A DNA stretch of 64,000 nt from RGIG2206 sp045579085 (GCA_045579085.1 JAZNLO010000019.1:17259-81258); one strand, 5' to 3'. Counted from the first letter of the stretch, positions 14,053 to 22,508 are shown. Numbers and translations are program-made. Notes: a model not told the origin generated them from the sequence alone.

Positions 14053-14576
14053 TGAGGAAAATCAACACCTGCTGTTTTACAGGGCACAGACCTGACAGGT
14101 TGTATTTGTATAACAGCGAAGAAGAGGTTTTTAGCGGCATCGTGGCTGCGGTGAATAATGCCGTAAAAGACGGATATACCGACTTTTTATGCGGCGGTTG
14201 TGTTGGCGGTGATTTTCTGTTTGCGGAGGCTGTTATAATCGCGCGTTCAGAACAGCCTGACAAAAATATCAAACTGCATATGTGTCTGCCTTGCAGAAAT
14301 CAGGCAGAGATGTGGAACAGGGAAGACCGCATAAAATACAGCAGTTATCTTGACGCGGCAGACAGCGTGGTTTGCCTTAATGACAAGTACATAAACGGCT
14401 GTATGAAAGAGCGTAATCGTTATATGGTGGATAGGTCGAGCTTGCTTATAGCGGCGTTTAACGGCTCACAGGGCGGCACGGCATACACAGTTAAATATGC
14501 AAAAAGTTTAGGACTCAGAATAGTTAATCTTTTGGAAACACCAGTTGAAGAATCGAATCAGTTATCATTTCTATAA
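14052..14576 (+). CDS. SLOG-family nucleotide-binding protein (YpsA/DUF1273-like)
   Basis: A 174-residue soluble protein. The N-terminal CCFTGHRPDRL motif and the glycine-rich CGGCVGGDFLFAE loop are those of the YpsA/DUF1273 branch of the SLOG superfamily, a Rossmann-like fold that binds nucleotide-derived ligands. The C-terminal half has NGSQGGTAYTVKYAK, the second ligand-loop region. It overlaps nrdR by one base. That suggests a nucleotide-sensing role alongside NrdR, but this is inference. Its last 53 bases overlap the convergent 14524-14865 gene. Confidence 0.85.
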   Translation: MRKINTCCFTGHRPDRLYLYNSEEEVFSGIVAAVNNAVKDGYTDFLCGGCVGGDFLFAEAVIIARSEQPDKNIKLHMCLPCRNQAEMWNREDRIKYSSYLDAADSVVCLNDKYINGCMKERNRYMVDRSSLLIAAFNGSQGGTAYTVKYAKSLGLRIVNLLETPVEESNQLSFL

Positions 14577-14865
14577 ACGCCACACCTGCTTTTGCAGCGT
14601 GTGGCGTTGCTGCGTTGTATAAAGCTTTATTTTCTTCCAGAGCCAAAACAGCGCCTTTATCAATGCTTACAGTCATATCAAAAGCTGACAACGTCAGCGT
14701 GTCTTTTTCATTAGCAAGGTTAAAGACAGGCTGCCGCTCACTGAATCCGATTTTTCTTGTGTTATAGTCAGCGATTATAATACCCGTTATCAGCATAGCA
14801 ACGAGCGATATCGAGATAATAACGAAGCTGATTTTTTCTGCTTTGGCTTTCAAACTGTTCACCAT
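14524..14865 (-). CDS. Membrane-anchored protein of unknown function in the gpr operon
   Basis: A 113-residue protein with one N-terminal hydrophobic helix (about residues 12-33) and an external or periplasm-side C-terminal part. No family recognised. The start is ATG 14865 or the next codon GTG 14862, which would give a GTGA overlap with the stop of the upstream 48-residue gene. Either way the two are translationally coupled. A strong hairpin (14576-14585 / 14599-14608) lies inside its 3' part. It is third in the order gpr, small membrane protein, this gene, so a forespore role is plausible but unproven. Confidence 0.65.
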   Translation of the reverse strand: MVNSLKAKAEKISFVIISISLVAMLITGIIIADYNTRKIGFSERQPVFNLANEKDTLTLSAFDMTVSIDKGAVLALEENKALYNAATPHAAKAGVAFIEMITDSILQLVFPKD

Positions 14866-15005
14866 CCGTTAGTTGTGATTATCTTAGCGCCAAATTCGCT
14901 CACAGGCGCCAGCGCAGACATAATATCTGTATAGTATCTAACAAGACAAACGCTAACAGCAGCCAAAATCAGAGTAATAATTATAACCTGTAAATTTTTA
15001 TTCAT
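14859..15005 (-). CDS. 48-residue single-pass membrane protein behind gpr
   Basis: A very short gene. ATG 15005 follows a strong minus-strand Shine-Dalgarno GAGGTG with a 7-base spacer. The product has an N-terminal hydrophobic helix (LQVIIITLILAAVSVCLV) and a short polar tail ending in TTNGW. Its TGA stop overlaps the start of the following membrane protein (ATGGTGA). It begins 35 bp after the gpr stop codon on the same strand, so it is probably cotranscribed with gpr. No homologue is known to me. Confidence 0.7.
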   Translation of the reverse strand: MNKNLQVIIITLILAAVSVCLVRYYTDIMSALAPVSEFGAKIITTNGW

Positions 15006-15040
15006 AGCTTGTCACCTCGTTAAATACTACGCACATAAAG

Positions 15041-15901
15041 CTAAACTAATGCAAGCAAAACGTCTGGGTCAACCTCATGCTGAATGGCGCAGTTAATGGC
15101 GTGGGCAACCGTTGAGGCGGCACGGTCGATTAAAAGGTCGATTTCCTGCGGAGTAACAATCATATGCGCGCCTCTCGGCTCAACGTCTGTGTGGCAGTCG
15201 TGGCCTGTTAGGTCGTACGCAAGCGTGACTGCGTCAACAACAGTAGGTACGCCGATTGATATGACGGGTACGCCGATGGTCTGCTCGTTAATCTGCATTC
15301 GTTTGTTGCCGACTCCCGCACCTGGCGAGATGCCCGTGTCGGACATTTGCACAGTGCAGCCCAGCCTTGATAAGCGTCTGCTCGCAAGAGCGTCGATAAC
15401 AATGAGAGTATCGGGCTTTATCTTGTCGGCAACGCCTCTTATTATTTCACCTGTTTCAATTCCGGTCTGACCTAAGACTCCGGGAGCTAATACAGCCACG
15501 CTTTTTAAATCTTCCATACCGATGCTCCTTGCCACCTCGCCGGAGATGTGTCTGGTTGCAAGGATTTTGTCGGCAACTCTTGGACCGAGCGCGTCAGGTG
15601 TGATGGCTGTGTTGCCAAGCCCGATTACGAGTATAGACTCGCTTCCCTTTATTAAATCTTTCAGCTCACGCTTGATTACAGAAACGATGTCGTCGCCGCC
15701 GATATCATCGGTAAACGGCGGCACTTCAACTGTGACATAATTGCCAATAGGACGTCCCAGAGCCTCGGCGCCAACGTCATCAATAACACGGATACGGGAG
15801 ATTTTCACATTACCAAAAGCTGACTCCTCGCTTATTATGCCTGAAATGTCGGAATCCACTTCCTCCATTTTTTCGATTGCAAGGTCTGTTCTGAACACCA
15901 T
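15041..15901 (-). CDS. gpr: GPR endopeptidase (spore germination protease)
   Basis: A 286-residue protease that degrades small acid-soluble spore proteins during germination. The N-terminus FRTDLAIE matches the zymogen processing site of the family, where GPR cuts itself. IVIGLGNTAITPDALGPRV and LIVIDALASR are conserved core segments. ATG 15901 follows GAGGTGAAATA. In other spore formers gpr is made in the forespore under sigma F and sigma G. sigG lies 20 kb away in this window. It appears to head an operon with two small membrane proteins. Confidence 0.95.
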   Translation of the reverse strand: MVFRTDLAIEKMEEVDSDISGIISEESAFGNVKISRIRVIDDVGAEALGRPIGNYVTVEVPPFTDDIGGDDIVSVIKRELKDLIKGSESILVIGLGNTAITPDALGPRVADKILATRHISGEVARSIGMEDLKSVAVLAPGVLGQTGIETGEIIRGVADKIKPDTLIVIDALASRRLSRLGCTVQMSDTGISPGAGVGNKRMQINEQTIGVPVISIGVPTVVDAVTLAYDLTGHDCHTDVEPRGAHMIVTPQEIDLLIDRAASTVAHAINCAIQHEVDPDVLLALV

Positions 15902-15978
15902 TATTTCACCTCAGAATATGTTTTAAATAGTATTAGCCAAAAGCTCAGAGATATTAAATATTTTAAGTAAAAACATAC

Positions 15979-16007
15979 TTGTTATGGAAAATAATTTGTG
16001 GTATATT
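15979..16007 (+). promoter_or_regulatory. Promoter of the XRE regulator
   Basis: TTGTTA (15979-15984), 17-bp spacer, TATATT (16002-16007). Confidence 0.55.
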
Positions 16008-16050
16008 GTTTATATAAAAAGCTTTAAATTTTCTTAGCGAGGCACTTTGT

Positions 16051-16644
16051 ATGGAAGAATTAAAACTTATATTTGCTGCAAACTTGATAAAAATCAGAAC
16101 AGCCGCAGGTATGACTCAGGCTGAGCTTGCCGAAAAGCTGAACTATTCGGATAAGGCAGTGTCAAAATGGGAGAGAGCGGAGTCTGTGCCCGATATATTT
16201 GTTATAAAGCAGATGTCTGAGCTGTTTGGCGTAAAGATTGACGATATGCTTATATCAAATGAGCAGTGGGACCTGCCGCAGACAATAGAAGAAATCAGGA
16301 GAGAGAAGCATCGTAAAGGCAAATTCATAATTCTGGTTTCGTTGTTTGGCATTATTTCGGCAGCTGTGCTTGCTTTTGTTGTAATGTGGCTGTGCAACTG
16401 TCCAGACTGGCGTATATTCGTGTATGCCTTGCCTGCGCTGTGCGCAACTTGGATTATTTTAAACTCAGTCTTTTTTGAGGGAAAAAACAACAGATTCAAA
16501 GTTATGCTGCTGGTGCTCAGCGTGTTTGCGGTTATATACGTTGCTATGATTAACGTCAATCCTTGGCAGTTGTTTTTTGCCGCAGTTCCGATAGAGCTTG
16601 TTGTCTGGTTTAGCTTTAAAATCAGTGAGAGGAAAAACAAATAA
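16051..16644 (+). CDS. Membrane-bound XRE-family transcriptional regulator
   Basis: A 197-residue protein. Residues 7-65 form a Cro/C1-type helix-turn-helix (IRTAAGMTQAELAEKLNYSDKAVSKWERA). A basic stretch (EIRREKHRKGK) follows and then four hydrophobic helices to the C-terminus. This HTH-plus-membrane layout is frequent in Clostridia, where such proteins often sense envelope or peptide signals. The target genes are unknown. ATG 16051 has AGCGAGGC upstream. It is a single-gene unit between its promoter and a bidirectional terminator. Confidence 0.88.
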   Translation: MEELKLIFAANLIKIRTAAGMTQAELAEKLNYSDKAVSKWERAESVPDIFVIKQMSELFGVKIDDMLISNEQWDLPQTIEEIRREKHRKGKFIILVSLFGIISAAVLAFVVMWLCNCPDWRIFVYALPALCATWIILNSVFFEGKNNRFKVMLLVLSVFAVIYVAMINVNPWQLFFAAVPIELVVWFSFKISERKNK

Positions 16645-16657
16645 ACTTTTATAACAT

Positions 16658-16700
16658 AAAAACCCCGAGCGGAGCGATATGCTCTACTCGGGGTTTTGTT
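16658..16700. terminator. Bidirectional terminator
   Basis: AAAAACCCCGAG (16658-16669) pairs with CTCGGGGTTTT (16687-16697), with an inner GAGC/GCTC helix. It sits between convergent genes. Confidence 0.85.
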
Positions 16701-17237
16701 CTATTTTAATCTTATGTGTTTTGCAACCAGCTTTCTAAGCAATTCTGATAACGGAACAATAAGTATGCCTGCACATAAATTGCCAATCCCGTGAATCATA
16801 TCAAACGTAAAACCCGCAATAATCCACGCAATCATTTGCTTAAAATTCAGCCCAAACATTAACGCTTGAGCAGGAGCGTATAGCGTGCCAAAGGCTAAGC
16901 CGTGCAGCCCGCAAACGATGGGGTAGACAAAGAGCGCAATCTCCGTTGGCATCTTTTTTGGCAACAGCATAGTCATTCCCCATAGAATTGTCCATATATA
17001 CAGGTAGGGGAGCCACCAAATAGAAAAGCCGCCATAAACGCCGTTAAGCAACACATATATGTAAATCGGTATTAACGCTTTTTTGCGAAAAACAAGCGTA
17101 AACACCATTGTAAACATTCCGAGCAGGTGAATGTTTGGCAATATCTCCATAATAATCTTTGAGACAAACATAAGCGTGCCAAGCATAGCAAATATGACAA
17201 TCTCTTGCGCGCTCAAAGAACGTCTGGCTTTGTTCAT
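16701..17237 (-). CDS. ECF transporter S component, probably for cobalamin
   Basis: A 178-residue integral membrane protein with five to six helices. It starts with an SAQEIVIFAMLGTLMF segment typical of ECF S components, which often have an Ala/small-residue first helix. I take ATG 17237. The frame is open to a TTG at 17285, but that would overlap the upstream gene. It is second in a transcript that starts with a cobalamin riboswitch and a DUF4430 lipoprotein, so a cobalamin or precursor substrate (CbrT type) is the best guess. No EcfA/A'/T genes are near. Substrate assignment is inference from regulation. Confidence 0.75.
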   Translation of the reverse strand: MNKARRSLSAQEIVIFAMLGTLMFVSKIIMEILPNIHLLGMFTMVFTLVFRKKALIPIYIYVLLNGVYGGFSIWWLPYLYIWTILWGMTMLLPKKMPTEIALFVYPIVCGLHGLAFGTLYAPAQALMFGLNFKQMIAWIIAGFTFDMIHGIGNLCAGILIVPLSELLRKLVAKHIRLK

Positions 17238-17244
17238 TTTGGCG

Positions 17245-17673
17245 TTACTTTGTGTATGCAAGTTGGTATTTTGCACTTTCGTCAATTTCAGTGGTGTCTA
17301 CGCCTGAGGATGCGTATTCGCCATTAACATAGAATGCCCAGTAGCTCTTATCCACATCATAGTCGGCAGTTATGCCGTTTACGACTTTAACATAAAGACC
17401 GTATTCGCTTTCATCGCCGTCGATTAGGTCGTGCTCAAGAAGAGCATCGCCAACTGTTTTCTTATCGGTGTTAATTGTAAAGGTAACGATTTGCTCGTCA
17501 GCTTTTACTTCAACAACAACTGTTTTTGCGCCTTCGCCAAATTCTGTGTCCTTAAGATACGTTGCGTTCTCCCAAAGACCTGTTTTGTCCACAGTGTTGC
17601 CACAGGCGGCAAGGGTGAACAGGCACACAATTACAAGTACGACAGAGATGGTTGATTTGATAGTTTTTTTCAT
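17245..17673 (-). CDS. DUF4430 (transcobalamin-like) lipoprotein
   Basis: A 142-residue predicted lipoprotein. The signal peptide ends with LAAC. The mature part is a DUF4430 domain: TVGDALLEHDLI, then YWAFYVNGEYASSGVDTTEID near the C-terminus, which matches the C-terminal domain of transcobalamin/intrinsic factor. ATG 17673 follows AAAGGA on the minus strand. It is the first gene after a cobalamin riboswitch and is 7 bp from the S-component gene. A role as cell-surface corrinoid-capture protein feeding the S component is therefore likely. In other bacteria DUF4430 also occurs without a corrinoid link, so this is inference. Confidence 0.85.
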   Translation of the reverse strand: MKKTIKSTISVVLVIVCLFTLAACGNTVDKTGLWENATYLKDTEFGEGAKTVVVEVKADEQIVTFTINTDKKTVGDALLEHDLIDGDESEYGLYVKVVNGITADYDVDKSYWAFYVNGEYASSGVDTTEIDESAKYQLAYTK

Positions 17674-17703
17674 TTTTCTCAATCCTTTCTAATTTCGCAA
17701 AAG

Positions 17704-17738
17704 GATAAAATAAAAGTACCCTTCAATTAAAGGGTACT
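17704..17738 (-). terminator. Cobalamin riboswitch terminator
   Basis: AGTACCCTT (17715-17723) pairs with AAGGGTACT (17730-17738). On the minus strand the stem is followed by TTTTATTTTAT. Confidence 0.85.
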
Positions 17739-17769
17739 GTGAGCAAAGCAATGGTATCCTGCCATACCA

Positions 17770-18000
17770 AGTCGGAAAGGGGGAAACCCTAACCTAATCT
17801 TTACACATCTCCCCAATTCGCCCAAGAGACTTTTACGTGTCACAGACCGATAAGCATTCCGACTTGACTTGACAACAAGCAAGAGTTACGGCAATGGCTG
17901 TTGTTGCGGATTCTCACCGCGATTCCCTTATCGTCTAACAATACTGTCTGGCAGTATGTCCGACAACAGATGCCAAAAGCACCTGATGGCCTGCGTTTAT
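17770..18000 (-). promoter_or_regulatory. Cobalamin riboswitch
   Basis: On the minus strand: CAGGTGCTTTTGGCA, then GATAAGGGAATCGCGGTGAGAATCCGC (P3-P6 core), ACAGCCATTGCCGTAAC (the B12-box region), AAGTCGGAATGCTTATCG (J6/3 and closing of the core). A promoter precedes it and a terminator follows. The 3' boundary is approximate. Confidence 0.88.
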
Positions 18001-18017
18001 TCTTTTGTTGTATTGTA

Positions 18018-18046
18018 ACTGTATCACACGTGGTAGTGGATGTCAA
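18018..18046 (-). promoter_or_regulatory. Promoter of the cobalamin-riboswitch transcript
   Basis: Minus-strand TTGACA (18046-18041), 17-bp spacer, TACAGT (18023-18018). Confidence 0.7.
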
Positions 18047-18117
18047 TAAGCTGAGTAAATATATTTTTGGGTTTTTAAAATTTTCTAAAAATGTTTATAT
18101 TTTATAAAATCTGTGTA

Positions 18118-18146
18118 TTGATTTGGATAGCTTTATACTATATAAT
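18118..18146 (+). promoter_or_regulatory. Promoter of the GH31 gene
   Basis: TTGATT (18118-18123), 17-bp spacer, TATAAT (18141-18146). Confidence 0.75.
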
Positions 18147-18167
18147 CCACTTAAGGAGCGTGATTAT

Positions 18168-20648
18168 ATGTTGCCTGAGTATTTGAAATTCTCTACAGAC
18201 GCTGCTGCAAAAGCAGAAAAGTGCATAATTAGCGGCGATGTGCGATTTACGGTTATCACAAGCCGACTTATCCGCATTGAACAGGGCGATTTTTACGATG
18301 AGGCTTCGCAGACGGTTTTAAACCGCAGTTTTACTGATGTGGAATTTGACGTGACGGAGCGCGACGGCGTGTTGCGTATTGACACGGAGCACTTGTCGCT
18401 TTGCTATAAAACGGGGAAGCCACTTGATGAGGACAGTCTTAATATAACCTTGCTTACAAAGCCCTATACCAGATGGAACTTCGGGGATACTGCGCTTCAC
18501 AATTTAGGAGGCACGGTTTCCACGCTCGACCAGGTATCAGGAGCCTGCAAGCTGAATGATGGTGTTTGTTCACTTGAGGGGTATGCCACGTTAGATGATA
18601 GCTCTACCGCGCTTTTTGACTCTAAGGGTTGGTTCAAGGTCAGAAAGTCTGACAGTATTGATTTGTACTTTTTTGGTTATGGCCGTGATTATATCTCTTG
18701 CGTGGGCGATTATTGTCGCCTAACAGGAGAGGTGCAAATGCTGCCTGCGTATGCGCTTGGCAACTGGTGGAGCAGATATCATCGATATAGCGAAGAGAGC
18801 TATTTGAAGCTTATGGACGATTTTAAGAAAAAGGATGTTCCGTTATCTGTTGCCGTAATTGATATGGATTGGCATTTGGTAAACAATCTCGACTATCCTT
18901 TATGGGAAAAATTGAGTATTAGAGAAAAGAATAGCTTGGGCTATGGCAAAGGATGGACAGGCTATACTTGGGATAAAGAACTTTTTCCAAATCCAACACG
19001 CTTTTTAAATGAGCTTCACGCACGCGGACTTAAAACTTCGCTCAATCTTCATCCGGCTAATGGAGTTCGCTATTGGGAAGACCAATATGCTGAAATGGCC
19101 AAAGCAATGGGTATAGACCCTGAAAGCAAGCAGACGGTGCCGTTCGATTGCCTTAATCCTGAGTTTTTAAAGGCGTATTTTGAGATTCTTCATTTTCCGA
19201 TGGAGAAGGACGGCGTAGATTTTTGGTGGATGGATTGGCAGCAAGGTAACAGCTATGACTGGGCGCATCTATATGGCATACCTAAAAATGAGCTTGAAAT
19301 AATATCGCCGTTATGGATGGTTAATCACATTCACTATCTTGCCGCCAAAAGAAACGGCAAGCGAGGATTGATATTCTCTCGTTTTTGTGGAACGGGAAGC
19401 GGACGCTATCCCATCGGTTTTTCTGGCGACGCCTATGTTGCGTGGGAGTCACTTGAGTTTCAGCCTTATTTTACCGTTACTGCATCCAATATTGGCTTTG
19501 GTTGGTGGAGTCACGATATAGGAGGCCATTGCGGCGGAGACCGTGATGATGAACTTAATACCCGATGGGTACAGTTCGGCGTCTTTTCACCAATTTTCCG
19601 CTTGCACAGCAGCGCAAACGCATTTTTAGGTAGAGAGCCTTGGAATTTTGGCGCAGAGCATGAACAAGTTATCTCTGATTTTATGCGACTGCGTCATCAA
19701 TTGTTCCCGTATCTTTACACAATGAATTATCACTCTTATAGCAAACAAATTCCGCTTATGATGCCAATGTATTATACGCATCCCGAATGCAGAGAGGCGT
19801 ATAATGTTAAAAATCAGTATTGGTTTGGCGACCAACTTATCGTGTGCCCGATAACCCGTAAGGCAGATGCTGAATCAGGTCTTGCATATTCAGATGTATG
19901 GTTACCTGAGGGGTTGTGGATAGATTGGTTTAACGGTTATGTTTATCACGGTGACCAAAGCTTTGAGTGTTATAGAAAGCTAAGCCAGATACCGCTATTT
20001 ATAAAAGCGGGCGGTATTGTTCCTATGCAGCAGCATAAAAATGAAGGCAATGCGCTGGGCGGCAGTGATGCTCTGGAAATCGTTATCGCAGCAGGTGCAA
20101 ACGGAAACTTCACTATGTTTGAAGATGACGGTGAAAGTGAAGCTTATAAAGCGGGCGACGGTGCATTTACTGAGTTTAAGCTTAAGTGGCAGAATAATAG
20201 CTCTGAGTTTAATATCTGCGCTGCAAGAGGGAATACAGAGCTGATTCCGAGCGTTCGTCAATACAAACTTGTGTTCAAGGGCTTTGCAAGCGGCTGCGAA
20301 TTTTATATGTGTGAGCAGAAACTTCAAAGCGAATATGATGAGAAAACAAACTCTTATATAGTGGTTCTTGATGGAGTGCTTTCAGAAATCGGTGCTTGCA
20401 TTTCAATTCGAAACGAGCAGCAGTTATTGCACGATAATAGCGATTATCTTAAGCGTTGTTTTGATATTGTTCTGCATTCACAAGCTACTCAGCATATAAA
20501 GTATAAGCTTTATAATGATTATGCAGAGAAATATACAAATTGGCTTCCTGACTATGCTCCGGCACCTGTTGGCGAAAACCGTAGCACAAAAGCATTTTAT
20601 GAGCTTGCAATTCAGCGAAATTACATGAATACAGATAAAACTATATAA
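18168..20648 (+). CDS. Glycoside hydrolase family 31 (alpha-glucosidase type)
   Basis: An 826-residue cytosolic enzyme (no signal peptide) of glycoside hydrolase family 31. The catalytic domain has VAVIDMDWH, the nucleophile segment FWWMDWQQG (Asp356) and a GDAYVAWESL segment with Asp421 as likely acid/base, then GFGWWSHDIGGH. Proximal and distal beta-domains follow (GGIVPMQ, MFEDDGE). The Asp-Trp-Gln-Gln-Gly after the nucleophile differs from the usual Asp-Met-Asn-Glu, so the precise substrate (maltose, isomaltose, xylosidic or other alpha-linkage) cannot be named. ATG 18168 follows AAGGAG at 18152. It is a single-gene unit with a near-consensus promoter and a terminator. Confidence 0.9.
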   Translation: MLPEYLKFSTDAAAKAEKCIISGDVRFTVITSRLIRIEQGDFYDEASQTVLNRSFTDVEFDVTERDGVLRIDTEHLSLCYKTGKPLDEDSLNITLLTKPYTRWNFGDTALHNLGGTVSTLDQVSGACKLNDGVCSLEGYATLDDSSTALFDSKGWFKVRKSDSIDLYFFGYGRDYISCVGDYCRLTGEVQMLPAYALGNWWSRYHRYSEESYLKLMDDFKKKDVPLSVAVIDMDWHLVNNLDYPLWEKLSIREKNSLGYGKGWTGYTWDKELFPNPTRFLNELHARGLKTSLNLHPANGVRYWEDQYAEMAKAMGIDPESKQTVPFDCLNPEFLKAYFEILHFPMEKDGVDFWWMDWQQGNSYDWAHLYGIPKNELEIISPLWMVNHIHYLAAKRNGKRGLIFSRFCGTGSGRYPIGFSGDAYVAWESLEFQPYFTVTASNIGFGWWSHDIGGHCGGDRDDELNTRWVQFGVFSPIFRLHSSANAFLGREPWNFGAEHEQVISDFMRLRHQLFPYLYTMNYHSYSKQIPLMMPMYYTHPECREAYNVKNQYWFGDQLIVCPITRKADAESGLAYSDVWLPEGLWIDWFNGYVYHGDQSFECYRKLSQIPLFIKAGGIVPMQQHKNEGNALGGSDALEIVIAAGANGNFTMFEDDGESEAYKAGDGAFTEFKLKWQNNSSEFNICAARGNTELIPSVRQYKLVFKGFASGCEFYMCEQKLQSEYDEKTNSYIVVLDGVLSEIGACISIRNEQQLLHDNSDYLKRCFDIVLHSQATQHIKYKLYNDYAEKYTNWLPDYAPAPVGENRSTKAFYELAIQRNYMNTDKTI

Positions 20649-20688
20649 AAAAGAGACAGGTTGTCTTGTCAGACAAGCTGTTTCTTTT

Positions 20689-20689
<1 letters not shown>
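20647..20689 (+). terminator. Terminator of the GH31 gene
   Basis: 18-bp stem 20647-20664 / 20672-20689 with one wobble pair and a T-rich 3' strand. It ends at the CCA end of the convergent tRNA-Ala and may serve both. Confidence 0.8.
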
Positions 20690-20764
<75 letters not shown>

Positions 20765-20779
20765 ATATTGAACGCAGTT

Positions 20780-20809
20780 ATATTAACACAGTTTAAGTAC
20801 CATTGTCAA
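20780..20809 (-). promoter_or_regulatory. Promoter of tRNA-Ala
   Basis: Minus-strand TTGACA (20809-20804), 18-bp spacer, TAATAT (20785-20780). Confidence 0.65.
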
Positions 20810-20821
20810 GCACTTTTTAAC

Positions 20822-20861
20822 AAATAAAAGAAAGGGCATCGATTTCAAATCAATGCCCTTT
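20822..20861 (-). terminator. Terminator of the ACT-DUF711 operon
   Basis: AAAGGGCATCGATTT (20831-20845) pairs with AAATCAATGCCCTTT from 20847. The one imperfect position is a G-U pair on the minus-strand transcript, followed by CTTTTATTTG. Confidence 0.75.
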
Positions 20862-20865
20862 AAAT

Positions 20866-22227
20866 TTAGTTTTTAAGGCTCTGCAAAGGAGCGGGGAGTC
20901 TGCCGCCGCGATGAATGAACTTAGCGGGGGAATAGGTGCTAACCTTCATAACAGGACCGCTACCGAGCAGTCCACCAAAGGACAGCGTATCGCCAACCTT
21001 TTTGCCAATAGCGGGGATAAGTCTAACAGCGGTGGTTTTGCTGTTGACCATACCGATAGCGGCTTCGTCGGCAATAATTCCTGAGATAACCTCTGCAGGC
21101 GTGTCACCGGGTATATTTATCATATCGAGGCCGACTGAGCAAACTGCTGTCATTGCCTCAAGCTTTTCGATTGTTAAAGCGCCCTTAGTGGTTGCCGCAA
21201 TCATACCTGCATCCTCAGTGACGGGGATAAATGCGCCTGAAAGACCGCCCACGTGCGACGAAGCCATAACTCCGCCTTTTTTAACAGCGTCGTTAAGCAG
21301 AGCAAGAGCGGCTGTGGTGCCGCAAGCACCGCAGGATTCAAGTCCCATTTCCTCGAGTATGTATGCCACAGAGTCGCCAACAGCGGGTGTGGGAGCGAGC
21401 GACAGGTCAACAATGCCGAAAGGCACGCCCAAACGCTGAGCGGCTTCCTTTGCAACCAACTGACCCATTCTTGTGATTTTAAATGCAGTGCGTTTAATAA
21501 GGTCTGCAACCTCAGTGATGCTTGCGGTATCGTCAAGCTTTGCAAGAGCCGCGCGTACAACACCGGGACCAGAAACGCCCACGTTGATTACACATTCAGC
21601 CTCGCCAACGCCGTGGAATGCGCCCGCCATAAACGGATTATCGTCGGGAGCGTTGCAGAACACAACAAATTTTGCGGCGCCGATGCAGTCGCGGTCTGCG
21701 GTGAGCTCAGCGCACTTTTTAACCACGTGACCGATGATGCCGACAGCATCCATATTTATACCCGCCTTAGTTGAGCCGATATTGACAGACGAGCAAACGT
21801 GCTCAGTCTGGCTGAGCGCCTCAGGTATGCTGTTGATGAGCGCAAGGTCGCCGTGAGCGAAGCCCTTTTGAACGAGTGCGCTGTATCCGCCGATGAAGTT
21901 TACGCCAACCTTTTGAGCGGCTTTTTCAAGCGTAAGTGCAAACTTAACAGGGTTTTCGTCAGGACAGGCGGATGCAAGCAAAGCAATAGGAGTTACAGAT
22001 ATGCGTTTGTTTATAATCGGAATACCGTACTGCTTTTCGATATCGTTGCATACGCTTACCAGATTCTCGGCATACTTGATAATTTTGTCGTAAACCTTTT
22101 GGCAAGCCTTGTCAATATCACTGTCAACACAATCTATCAGGGAGATGCCCATCGTAACAGTACGTATATCCAGATGCTCGTCCTGAATCATTGCAATAGT
22201 TTCGAGTATGTCTTTAGTGTTAATCAT
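20866..22227 (-). CDS. UPF0210/DUF711 (PFL-fold) family protein
   Basis: A 453-residue soluble protein of the UPF0210/DUF711 family, related by fold to pyruvate formate-lyase-like proteins. Characteristic segments are TVTMGISLIDC near the N-terminus, GVGEAECVINVGVSGPGVV in the centre and a glycine-rich FGGLLGSGPVMKV at the C-terminus. The biochemical function is not established. ATG 22227 follows GAGGTGATAT. It sits 11 bp after an ACT-domain gene, the usual arrangement of these two families, so the ACT protein probably regulates or partners with it. Confidence 0.93.
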   Translation of the reverse strand: MINTKDILETIAMIQDEHLDIRTVTMGISLIDCVDSDIDKACQKVYDKIIKYAENLVSVCNDIEKQYGIPIINKRISVTPIALLASACPDENPVKFALTLEKAAQKVGVNFIGGYSALVQKGFAHGDLALINSIPEALSQTEHVCSSVNIGSTKAGINMDAVGIIGHVVKKCAELTADRDCIGAAKFVVFCNAPDDNPFMAGAFHGVGEAECVINVGVSGPGVVRAALAKLDDTASITEVADLIKRTAFKITRMGQLVAKEAAQRLGVPFGIVDLSLAPTPAVGDSVAYILEEMGLESCGACGTTAALALLNDAVKKGGVMASSHVGGLSGAFIPVTEDAGMIAATTKGALTIEKLEAMTAVCSVGLDMINIPGDTPAEVISGIIADEAAIGMVNSKTTAVRLIPAIGKKVGDTLSFGGLLGSGPVMKVSTYSPAKFIHRGGRLPAPLQSLKN

Positions 22228-22238
22228 CGGATATCACC

Positions 22239-22508
22239 TCAGATTCTGTGCATCGAGTTGAAAATATCCTCGTGCATAACGTGAATGGACAAGGCATTGT
22301 CCTTGCCGATTTTTTCTGCTTCGTCAACGAAGTCAGAGAATGAACAATTCATCTTGTCGATGTCGCACATCATAATCATACAGAAGTAATCCTGCATAAT
22401 TGTCTGAGTAACATCGGCGATGTTAACGTTTTTATCAGCGCAAAGATTGGCAACCTTTGAGAGAATACCTACCATATCCTTGCCTACAACAGTAATAACA
22501 GCTTTCAT
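22239..22508 (-). CDS. ACT-domain protein (UPF0237)
   Basis: An 89-residue single ACT domain (AVITVVGKDMVGILSKVANLCADKNVNI), the UPF0237 type. It should bind an amino acid or other small ligand and act as a regulatory subunit. ATG 22508 has GGAGGT about 11 bases upstream. It is the first gene of a two-gene operon with the DUF711 protein. Confidence 0.93.
   Translation of the reverse strand: MKAVITVVGKDMVGILSKVANLCADKNVNIADVTQTIMQDYFCMIMMCDIDKMNCSFSDFVDEAEKIGKDNALSIHVMHEDIFNSMHRI

Noticed and set aside
14576..14608. Terminator of the nrdR-SLOG operon
   Set aside because: AACGCCACAC / GTGTGGCGTT forms a good stem, but there is no T-run and it lies inside the coding region of the convergent gene; kept only as a remark.
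21253..21774. A 173-codon plus-strand frame
   Set aside because: It is antisense to the DUF711 gene and lacks start signals.
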